Source of the DNA: Bacteroidales bacterium
GTDB lineage: Bacteria > Bacteroidota > Bacteroidia > Bacteroidales > VadinHA17
Direction of reading: 5' to 3'
DNA length: 6,150 nt
NCBI GenBank assembly: GCA_029935275.1
Contig: JAOZKQ010000132.1
Location: 1 to 6,150, forward strand
Shown: piece by piece, positions 1-6,150 of the stretch
Layout: every line of letters begins with the position of its first letter
Position numbering within the stretch: the stretch's first letter is position 1
Position numbers and translations under genes: made by a program
Notes under the pieces: model-generated
The model's database searches: none
The model's input: only the letters and a program-made list of their open reading frames with translations
What the model was told of the DNA's origin: nothing

Positions 1-80
1 CTCCCTTATGGAACCATGACCTAAAACGCCCAACTATAAATCCTGTATAACTTACATTTTCAACTAAGAAGCTTTCATCT
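1..80. other. 5' flank: intergenic leader, possibly with the tail of an upstream gene
   Basis: No complete gene is present. Two + strand frames are open from the window edge and then stop: one ends at TAA 22-24 (reads LPYGTMT) and one at TAA 48-50 (reads PLWNHDLKRPTINPV). Either could be the last codons of an upstream co-directional gene, leaving a gap of 56 or 30 bases, similar to the other gaps here. Neither tail is long enough to recognise. TACATTTT at 53-60 matches the Bacteroidota -7 consensus TAnnTTTG at all but the last base, but no TTG-type -33 element sits at the right distance, so I do not call a promoter. The bases before the ATG at 81 contain no Shine-Dalgarno sequence. Confidence 0.3.
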
Positions 81-1598
81 ATGAAAAGATCTTTTTTTTT
101 CACCCTTTTATTAAGTATTATCACCTTTTCGTTACAGGCAGCTACCCTATCTGGATCACAACAAAACGAAACTAATCAACAGAACCCTCCAATAGTAAAT
201 ATCGCATCAGATACAAGCAGCTCTAATCAGGATGAAGCATCCGGGGAAAAGAACCTTTTAATTGACAATTCAGGACAGGTAATTCCCAGCACAAAAGGAA
301 CCGGTTTCAACCTGGTTACAATATTAAGGGGAATACTTGGGATGTTTGTCCTTATTTTTATTGCCTGGTTATTTAGCTCTGACCGAAAAGCCATATCCTG
401 GAAAGTGGTATTTAACGGTTTGTTGATCCAGCTTACTCTGGCAGTGAGTATTATTTATCTTCCATTTGTAAGAAAGTCGTTTGAGTTTGTTGGAAAATTA
501 TTTGTTTTGGTACTTGATTTTACCCGGGCTGGTAGTGTATTTTTATTTGGGAGCCTTCTTGATACAGAAAAAATGGGAATGATTTTTGCTTTTCAGATTT
601 TACCTACCATTATTTTCTTTTCAGCTTTAACATCGCTGTTTTTTTATCTTGGAATCATTCAAAAAATAGTTTATGCTTTAGCCTGGTTAATGACGAAAGC
701 TCTAAAACTATCTGGTGCAGAGAGCTTATCTGTAGCCGGTAATATTTTTTTAGGACAAACTGAATCTCCCCTTATGATAAAGGCTTATTTGCCCACAATG
801 AATCGATCGGAAATGTTACTGGTAATGGCTGGCGGAATGGCAACACTGGCTGGTGGCGTACTGGCAGCTTATGTTGAATTTCTTGGTGGTGGAGATCCGG
901 TCCAACGATTAATATTTGCTAAACACCTCCTGGCAGCCTCGGTTATGGCTGCTCCGGGAGCTGTGGTTATCTCAAAAATCCTGATTCCTCAAACAGAAGA
1001 CATAAATAAAACCATTGATATTACGAAGGAAAATGTAGGCAGTAATGCACTGGATGCTGTCTCGAATGGGACAACTCAAGGCTTAAAACTTGCAGCTAAT
1101 GTTGCAGCAATGCTATTGGTTTTTATAGCTTTTCTGGCTATGTTTAATTACATAATGCTTAAAATAGGACAGGTAACCCATTTAAATGAATCAATAGTTG
1201 ATTTAACAGGAGGTAAGTATCAGGGCTTATCCCTTCAATTTGTTTTGGGCTATTTATTCGCACCACTGATGTGGCTCATTGGAGTTGCAAAAGAAGACAT
1301 GACTGTGGTTGGCCGACTACTTGGTGAAAAATTAATTCTTACTGAATTCATTGGATATATTAGCTTATCGGAGCTGAAAGCTACCGGTGGACTGGTACAT
1401 GATAAGTCTATTATAATGGCCACATACATGCTTTGTGGTTTTGCTAATTTCGCTTCCATAGGAATCCAGATAGGAGGCATTGGCTCCCTTGCTCCTAATC
1501 AAAGGGTCCTGTTATCAAAATTTGGAATGAAGGCCTTGCTGGCAGGTACACTTGCATCTCTTTTATCTGCAACGATTATTGGGGCTCTACTTGGATAA
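81..1598 (+). CDS. nupC: Concentrative nucleoside transporter, CNT/NupC family, with N-terminal signal-like extension
   Basis: Inner-membrane symporter (505 aa) predicted to import nucleosides using a Na+ or H+ gradient. Residues 1-20 resemble a Sec signal peptide (MKRS, then a Phe/Leu-rich core, then LQA-A). Residues 22-75 form a polar Q/N/S/T-rich stretch with no visible domain. The CNT core begins near residue 78 with repeated hydrophobic segments. Hallmarks: N221 followed by G225-Q-T-E-S-P, matching the hairpin-1 Na+/base-binding motif of Vibrio cholerae CNT (N149, G153-Q-T-E156); GEKLILTEFIGY at 415-426, corresponding to the GxKxxxNEFVAY signature, with the key Glu at E422; and N456-x-x-S459, matching vcCNT N368/S371, which contact ribose. 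The core of about 425 residues is close to bacterial CNT length (about 400). Bacteroidota CNT proteins can carry such extensions, so it is not by itself a start error. An in-frame stop at 48-50 limits upstream alternatives, and ATG 81 gives a clean signal sequence. Codons 4-7 contain nine consecutive T (92-100). Family assignment is secure; the transported nucleosides and coupling ion are not readable. Confidence 0.93.
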   Translation: MKRSFFFTLLLSIITFSLQAATLSGSQQNETNQQNPPIVNIASDTSSSNQDEASGEKNLLIDNSGQVIPSTKGTGFNLVTILRGILGMFVLIFIAWLFSSDRKAISWKVVFNGLLIQLTLAVSIIYLPFVRKSFEFVGKLFVLVLDFTRAGSVFLFGSLLDTEKMGMIFAFQILPTIIFFSALTSLFFYLGIIQKIVYALAWLMTKALKLSGAESLSVAGNIFLGQTESPLMIKAYLPTMNRSEMLLVMAGGMATLAGGVLAAYVEFLGGGDPVQRLIFAKHLLAASVMAAPGAVVISKILIPQTEDINKTIDITKENVGSNALDAVSNGTTQGLKLAANVAAMLLVFIAFLAMFNYIMLKIGQVTHLNESIVDLTGGKYQGLSLQFVLGYLFAPLMWLIGVAKEDMTVVGRLLGEKLILTEFIGYISLSELKATGGLVHDKSIIMATYMLCGFANFASIGIQIGGIGSLAPNQRVLLSKFGMKALLAGTLASLLSATIIGALLG

Positions 1599-1639
1599 AC
1601 AAATAATAATAATTCACTCATTTTATCAATTAATAAAAA

Positions 1640-2761
1640 ATGAAAAAAATCATTATCCTGGGTGCAGGTCTTGTAGGAAAAGCAATTGCCCTTGATCTAA
1701 ATAATAATCACCAGGTTACCTCAGCTGATTTCAATCCTGAACCTCTAAAAGACCTCAAATCTAAGGGTGTTAATGTTCTCAATACTGATCTGAAATCAAA
1801 AAACAATCTTATAAAAGCCGTTAAAGACTTTGATCTTGTAATTGGTGCTGTCCCAGGGCATATGGGTTTTGAAACAATAAAAAATGTGATCGAAGCAGGG
1901 AAAAACATGGTTGACATTTCTTTTATGCCTGAAGATCCTTCCACTCTGAATAACTCAGCTCTTAAGAAAGGCTTAACCATTGTGACAGATTGTGGTGTAG
2001 CACCAGGAATGAGCAACATTATTTTAGGTTTTCATAATAACAGAATGAAAGTTGACAGGTTTGAATGCCTGGTAGGAGGTTTGCCTGTTGTCAGGGAATG
2101 GCCATGGGAGTACAAAGCTGTTTTTTCACCAATTGATGTAATTGAAGAATACACCCGCCCGGCAAGGTATGTTGAAAATGGCAGTTTAATTACAAGAGAA
2201 GCTTTATCTGATGCGGAGCTTATTCACTTTGATGAAGTTGGCACACTTGAATCATGGAATTCAGACGGGTTAAGATCACTTATCCAAACCATGAAGGTTC
2301 CCAATATGATCGAAAAAACCCTTCGTTACCCGGGAACTATTCAGTACTTGAAAGTTCTAAGGGAAAGTGGTTTCTTTTCTTATGATGAAACTGAAGTAAA
2401 CGGTGTTAAGATCCGTCCTATTGATCTGACTGCAAAATTATTATTTCCTGAATGGAAATTAAAGCCAGGTGAAGAAGACTATACCATTATGCGGATCACC
2501 ATTGAAGGAGAACATAATAATAAACCAAAAACTTTTATTTACAATTTACTTGACAAGTACGAAAAAACAAGCAGCACCATTTCAATGGCCCGTACTACAG
2601 GATATACCTGTAATGCAGTTGCTAACTTAATTTTGAATAATAATTTTTCAGAAAAAGGGGTAATTTATCCTGAAAAAGCCGGAGAAGACACTGATAATTT
2701 CAGGGCTATCTTGAAATACCTTTGGGAAAGAGGGGTAAATTACCAGATCACAGAAAAATAA
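1640..2761 (+). CDS. Saccharopine dehydrogenase family oxidoreductase, L-lysine 6-dehydrogenase-like
   Basis: Cytoplasmic 373-aa oxidoreductase with no signal peptide. An N-terminal Rossmann fold opens with GAGLVG at residues 8-13. The acidic D30 at the end of the second beta strand favours NAD+ over NADP+ by the usual rule (inference). Motifs of the saccharopine dehydrogenase / lysine 6-dehydrogenase family follow: D117-CGVAPGMSNI in the catalytic-domain entry, VGGLPVVREWPWEYKAVFS at 145-163, FDEVGTLESWNSDG at 197-210, RYPGT at 229-233, SMARTTGYTCNAVANLI at 315-331 and a GVIYPE end motif at 340-345. From memory, this order and wording closely resemble Geobacillus L-lysine 6-dehydrogenase, which deaminates the epsilon-amino group of lysine. 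Saccharopine reductases and carboxynorspermidine synthases share the fold, so the substrate is unproven. The ATG at 1640 follows an A/T-rich leader (AATAAAAAATG) with no Shine-Dalgarno sequence. It lies 41 bases after the transporter gene and 45 before the glycosidase gene. No lysine biosynthetic or catabolic partner is visible. Confidence 0.87.
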   Translation: MKKIIILGAGLVGKAIALDLNNNHQVTSADFNPEPLKDLKSKGVNVLNTDLKSKNNLIKAVKDFDLVIGAVPGHMGFETIKNVIEAGKNMVDISFMPEDPSTLNNSALKKGLTIVTDCGVAPGMSNIILGFHNNRMKVDRFECLVGGLPVVREWPWEYKAVFSPIDVIEEYTRPARYVENGSLITREALSDAELIHFDEVGTLESWNSDGLRSLIQTMKVPNMIEKTLRYPGTIQYLKVLRESGFFSYDETEVNGVKIRPIDLTAKLLFPEWKLKPGEEDYTIMRITIEGEHNNKPKTFIYNLLDKYEKTSSTISMARTTGYTCNAVANLILNNNFSEKGVIYPEKAGEDTDNFRAILKYLWERGVNYQITEK

Positions 2762-2806
2762 ACTTCTATTCAAATACTTTAGAAATTAACTATTTAACTC
2801 AGAATC

Positions 2807-4741
2807 ATGAAATTAATCTTTTTAATAATCACTATTTCTGCCAATTTATTTTTTATACAGGCAAAAGAATATAAGCTTTCCTCACCTGATCAAAAAATTA
2901 AGGTAATTATTCAAACTAATGACGAAATCTTGTTTTCGGTTCTTTATAATAACCAGGTAGTTATTAGACCTTCCGTTATTTCCATGCAACTGGATGGCAT
3001 GGAACCTTTAAGTGTAAAAGTTAAAAAAACAGTTACCCGTACTGTAAATGAAGTAATTCATCCAACGGTGGCTACAAAAAATGCAATCATTCCTGATCAT
3101 TTTAATGAACTTAAAATAGCTTTTCGTGATAACTATAATATCATATTCAGGGCATATGATGATGGAATATCGTACCGGTTTCAAACTTCATTTAATAAAG
3201 AAATAACCGTTCTGGACGAAAAAGGTGCTTTTGTCTTTGCCGGTGATTACCCCATATATTTCCCAAAAGAAACCAGTTTCTTTTCTCACAATGAAAGGGA
3301 ATACATTTATACAAGCCTTAATGAATTAGAAAAGGATGAATTTTGCTCATTACCTGCTTTAATTGCACCGGAAAAAGGACCAAAAATACTGATTACCGAA
3401 TCGGATATTTCTGACTACCCGGGTATGTGGTTATCTGCCAGTGGTTCAAATGGGTTAAATGCCATTTTCCCTAAAGCTGCTGCTGAAGAAAAACAAAAAA
3501 ATGATCGTAATGTACCAGTAGTAAAAAGAGAAAACTATCTGGCAAAAACAGTTGGTAAGCGCGACTTCCCATGGAGGGTGTTTATTATGGTTGAGAAAGA
3601 CGGGGACCTTATTGAAAGTGAAATGGTTTACCGACTGGCCAAACCAAATCAACTTGATGATATTTCATGGATTAAGCCTGGTAAAGTTGCATGGGACTGG
3701 TGGAATGCATTAAATATATATGGAGTTGACTTTAAATCGGGGGTGAATACCAGTACTTATAAATATTTTATTGATTTTGCGGCTGAATTCGGACTGGAAT
3801 ACATCGTACTTGACGAAGGCTGGTACAAGCTGGGTGATCTGATGACACTAAATCCGGAAATTGATATGGAAGAGATATGCTCCTACGGAGAAAGTAAAAA
3901 TGTCGGAATTATTTTGTGGGTTGTTTGGAAAACACTTGACGACCAATTGGAAGAATCACTTAATCAATTTAAAGAATGGGGCGTTAAAGGGATTAAAGTT
4001 GATTTCATGCAACGTGATGATGTCTGGATGGTTAATTATTATACCCGAATCGCCAAAGAAGCTGCTAAAAGGAAATTGCTAGTTGATTATCACGGTGCAT
4101 ATAAACCTTCCGGCTTACGTCGTACTTACCCAAATGTTATTACCCGGGAAGGTGTAAAAGGCCTTGAAAATTGCAAATGGTCAGCAGATATTACCCCTGA
4201 GCACAATCTCACTATACCTTTCATCAGAATGGTTGCGGGTCCTATGGATTATACTCCTGGAGCTATGGTCAATAAGAATCCAAAAAACTATAGCATCTCT
4301 TTTACCAGCCCAATGAGTATGGGTACACGTTTACATCAAATGGCCATGTATGTAGTCTATGAAAGTCCACTACAGATGCTTGCTGATAACCCATCCAATT
4401 ATTATAAAGAGGAGGAATGTACCAAATTTATTTCCAAAGTGCCTGTTACCTGGGATGAAACAAAGGTATTGGATGCAAAAATAAGTGATTATGTATTAAT
4501 TGCCCGGCGAAAAGGTAAGGATTGGTTTTTAGCTGCTATGACGGATGACCATGAAAGAGAGTTAGTAGTGGATCTTTCCTTTCTGGGTTCCGGCAATCAT
4601 TCCATGGAAATGTTTAGTGATGGGATTAATGCCGGCCGTCATGCAAGTGATTACAAAAAGGAAGCGCTGACGGTTACATCAAATGACAAACTCACCATAC
4701 GGCTTGCAAAAGGAGGTGGTTGGGTTGCCAGAATAAAATAA
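2807..4741 (+). CDS. Glycoside hydrolase family 97, retaining type (alpha-galactosidase-like)
   Basis: Secreted 644-aa glycosidase, probably periplasmic. Residues 1-19 form a Sec signal peptide (hydrophobic core, FIQA cleavage site, no lipobox Cys). The layout matches GH97: an N-terminal beta-sandwich (about 22-280, starting with YKLSSPDQKIKV and including YDDGISYRF at 117-125), a (beta/alpha)8 barrel (about 290-545, with WDWWNALN at 296-303 and LDEGWYKLGD at 335-344), and a C-terminal beta domain ending in GGGWVARIK. In the barrel, D399 (IKVDFMQRDD) aligns with the nucleophile Asp415 of the retaining Bacteroides enzyme BtGH97b. E454 (REGVKGLEN) aligns with its acid/base Glu470; the spacing of 55 is identical. 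Where inverting SusB has the general base Glu508 there is G430 (DYHGAYKPSG), 18 residues before E448, as Glu508 lies 18 before Glu526. These alignments are from memory. They predict a calcium-dependent retaining enzyme, hence alpha-galactosidase or beta-L-arabinopyranosidase rather than a SusB-type alpha-glucosidase. No susC/susD genes adjoin it in the window. Confidence 0.92.
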   Translation: MKLIFLIITISANLFFIQAKEYKLSSPDQKIKVIIQTNDEILFSVLYNNQVVIRPSVISMQLDGMEPLSVKVKKTVTRTVNEVIHPTVATKNAIIPDHFNELKIAFRDNYNIIFRAYDDGISYRFQTSFNKEITVLDEKGAFVFAGDYPIYFPKETSFFSHNEREYIYTSLNELEKDEFCSLPALIAPEKGPKILITESDISDYPGMWLSASGSNGLNAIFPKAAAEEKQKNDRNVPVVKRENYLAKTVGKRDFPWRVFIMVEKDGDLIESEMVYRLAKPNQLDDISWIKPGKVAWDWWNALNIYGVDFKSGVNTSTYKYFIDFAAEFGLEYIVLDEGWYKLGDLMTLNPEIDMEEICSYGESKNVGIILWVVWKTLDDQLEESLNQFKEWGVKGIKVDFMQRDDVWMVNYYTRIAKEAAKRKLLVDYHGAYKPSGLRRTYPNVITREGVKGLENCKWSADITPEHNLTIPFIRMVAGPMDYTPGAMVNKNPKNYSISFTSPMSMGTRLHQMAMYVVYESPLQMLADNPSNYYKEEECTKFISKVPVTWDETKVLDAKISDYVLIARRKGKDWFLAAMTDDHERELVVDLSFLGSGNHSMEMFSDGINAGRHASDYKKEALTVTSNDKLTIRLAKGGGWVARIK

Positions 4742-4750
4742 AAAAACTTC

Positions 4751-4779
4751 TAATAATCTTTCGTAATATTATTATTTTT
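4751..4779 (+). terminator. Weak A/T-only hairpin with T tract after the GH97 gene
   Basis: TAATAAT (4751-4757) can pair with ATTATTA (4768-4774) around a 10-base loop, followed by TTTTT at 4775-4779. The stem has seven A/T pairs and no G/C pair, so it would be very unstable. In AT-rich intergenic DNA this can arise by chance. It might slow transcription between the third and fourth genes, but I would not treat it as a proven terminator. Confidence 0.2.
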
Positions 4780-4804
4780 AGTAATTCATTTAAAACATAA
4801 TATT

Positions 4805-6127
4805 TTGACTTTGAGATACAGATACAAATTATTTCTTTTGATCACTGTTTTTTTGTTTCCTGGCATTCTTATAGCACAGGTACCTGGAGAAACCGTACAA
4901 AAAGCAAAAGATTTCCTGAGTCTTCTTGAGAATCAGAAATTTGAAGAGGCAACAGACTATTTTGCACCAATTGTTTACAATCAGTTACCTGCAAGCAGGC
5001 TTAAAGATATATGGATTCAGATAAATAATCAGGTCGGTTCGTTTGAAAAGCTTGTACGAAACCGTACTGAAACTATGAAAAACTGGAATGTGGTTTATCT
5101 CACTTGCAAGTTTGAAAAGTCCCTGCTTGATTTAAAACTTGTGTTTTCTGAGGAAGAAAAAATTACAGGTATCTTTTTTGTTCCATCCAAACCGGAAGTT
5201 GAATACCAGCTGCCACCTTATGCAATTAAAAATAATTATGAAGAGAACCCTCTAAAAGTAATCTCAGGTTCATATGAACTTCCAGGAACTTTAACTATTC
5301 CAAAAAATAAAGATTCTTTCCCCTTAATTGTATTTGTACATGGTTCAGGCCCGAATGACAGGGATGAAACCATCGGCCCTAACAAAATGTTTAAAGATCT
5401 TTCTACAGGCCTGGCAAGCATGGGAATAGCTACTCTCAGATATGATAAAAGGACATTTGTTTACAGGGAAGCGGATGATTTTATCACTCCGGAACCGGAA
5501 ACTATAGAAGATGCACAAGCTGCGATTCTTCTTGGTGGTCAAGTACCCGGAGTTTCAGAAGTTTTGATTCTGGGACATTCACTTGGAGCCTATTTGCTTC
5601 CTGTAATTGCCACCGGTCAGGAAAACTTAAAGGGAATGATCATGATGGCAGGAAATGCACGCCCACTGGAAGACCTGATTCTTGAACAATTCACATACCT
5701 CCTTTCCCAGAATGGCATGACACCGGAAGAAGTACAAACATTTGATGATATAAAGACCAGGGTTAGCCGGGTAAAATCAGAAAACCTAACAGAAGATACC
5801 ATGAGAGATCTCCTTCCTTTAAACATACCAGCTTCTTATTGGATGTATCTTAAGAATTATGAGCCTGTAAAAACCCTGAAAAAGCTAAAAATACCTGTCC
5901 TGGTCCTTCAGGGAGAAAGGGATTACCAGGTAACTATGAAAGATTTTGATATCTGGGAAAAAGGTCTCTCCCGGAAAAAGAACATCAACTTTCGTTCCTA
6001 TGAAAAATTGAATCATTTATTTATGGAAGGAAAAGGTAAAAGTAATCCTCAGGAATATTCAATACCTTCTCATGCAGCACATTATGTAATAGAAGATATT
6101 GTTAACTGGGTTGAGGAACAGAAGTAA
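4805..6127 (+). CDS. Secreted DUF3887 plus alpha/beta-hydrolase protein with TTG start
   Basis: Exported 440-aa serine hydrolase of unknown substrate, likely an esterase or acyl hydrolase in the periplasm. Residues 1-25 form a signal peptide (RYRYK, then LFLLITVFLFPGILIAQ). Residues about 28-127 look like a DUF3887 domain, a small cone-like fold often found before such hydrolases (helical start ETVQKAKDFLSLLENQKFEE, then LVFSEEEKITGIFFVP). The alpha/beta-hydrolase domain covers about 145-438. Catalytic features: oxyanion segment HGSGPNDRD at 179-187, nucleophile elbow GHSLG at 257-261 with S259, acid D373 in QGERDYQV, and His H404 in KLNHLF. The triad is complete. A helical cap lies between residues 285 and 355. 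No ATG is available: the reading frame has a stop at 4754-4756 with no ATG after it, and the first internal Met is residue 91, beyond the signal and most of the first domain. TTG 4805 or TTG 4811 must therefore serve; both keep the signal peptide. It starts 63 bases after the GH97 gene, the longest gap in the row. Confidence 0.88.
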   Translation: MTLRYRYKLFLLITVFLFPGILIAQVPGETVQKAKDFLSLLENQKFEEATDYFAPIVYNQLPASRLKDIWIQINNQVGSFEKLVRNRTETMKNWNVVYLTCKFEKSLLDLKLVFSEEEKITGIFFVPSKPEVEYQLPPYAIKNNYEENPLKVISGSYELPGTLTIPKNKDSFPLIVFVHGSGPNDRDETIGPNKMFKDLSTGLASMGIATLRYDKRTFVYREADDFITPEPETIEDAQAAILLGGQVPGVSEVLILGHSLGAYLLPVIATGQENLKGMIMMAGNARPLEDLILEQFTYLLSQNGMTPEEVQTFDDIKTRVSRVKSENLTEDTMRDLLPLNIPASYWMYLKNYEPVKTLKKLKIPVLVLQGERDYQVTMKDFDIWEKGLSRKKNINFRSYEKLNHLFMEGKGKSNPQEYSIPSHAAHYVIEDIVNWVEEQK

Positions 6128-6150
6128 ACCGACTTTTATTTCCCATATAA

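Noticed and set aside
1..103. A - strand frame open from a GTG at 103-101 to the window edge
   Set aside because: It would begin inside the nucleoside transporter gene, overlapping its first codons, and has no recognisable motif; at about 34 codons the opening is easily chance.
1602..1613. Four tandem AAT units between the first two genes
   Set aside because: It is too short and too AT-simple to call a functional repeat; it sits in a 41-base spacer and fits background composition.
1250..2019. - strand open frames opposite the transporter and dehydrogenase genes
   Set aside because: They are antisense to well-supported conserved genes and their translations show no domain or signal.
2775..2782. 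TACTTTAG as a Bacteroidota -7 promoter element before the GH97 gene
   Set aside because: It has one mismatch to TAnnTTTG and no TTG-type -33 element at the right spacing; such matches are common in AT-rich DNA.
3861..4082. A 73-codon + strand frame inside the GH97 gene
   Set aside because: It lies wholly within the catalytic barrel coding sequence, has no family features, and is a shadow of the real frame.
3455..5826. - strand open frames opposite the GH97 and hydrolase genes
   Set aside because: They are antisense to conserved motifs including the catalytic residues, and are short and featureless.
1..6150. A new defence, mobile or RNA-based system
   Set aside because: All substantial coding capacity is taken by four recognisable metabolic or transport genes, and the gaps of 41-63 bases are too short for a structured RNA or array; no inverted repeats or transposase are seen.

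Overview
The window looks like chromosomal DNA from a member of the Bacteroidota (Bacteroidetes). It is AT-rich throughout. None of the four genes has a recognisable Shine-Dalgarno sequence; the leaders are A/T-rich instead, which is typical of that phylum. A SusB-type GH97 glycosidase is also a hallmark of Bacteroidota. I cannot place it more precisely than the phylum, though a Bacteroidales or related anaerobic or marine lineage would fit.

Four complete genes lie head to tail on the + strand, with gaps of 41, 45 and 63 bases. In order they are: (1) a concentrative, cation-coupled nucleoside transporter of the CNT/NupC family with an extra secreted-type N-terminus (81-1598); (2) a cytoplasmic NAD(P)-dependent dehydrogenase of the saccharopine dehydrogenase / L-lysine 6-dehydrogenase type (1640-2761); (3) a periplasmic GH97 glycosidase whose active-site pattern is that of the retaining, alpha-galactosidase-like branch (2807-4741); (4) a secreted DUF3887 plus alpha/beta-hydrolase protein that appears to start at TTG (4805-6127). 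The first 80 bases hold no complete gene, and the last 23 bases hold nothing recognisable. No tRNA, rRNA, CRISPR array, insertion sequence or attachment site is visible.

The short gaps and shared strand allow co-transcription, but the products do not form an obvious pathway. They cover nucleoside uptake, amino-acid oxidation or reduction, sugar release in the periplasm, and ester or acyl hydrolysis. There is no SusC/SusD pair, regulator or sulfatase here to mark a polysaccharide utilisation locus. A general nutrient-scavenging cluster is the most that can be inferred.

I found no convincing new biological system. The points most worth a second look are the retaining active-site signature of the GH97 enzyme, the TTG start of the last gene, the secreted-type N-terminal extension and T9 tract of the nucleoside transporter, and a substitution in that transporter's NEFVAY-type substrate-binding motif.
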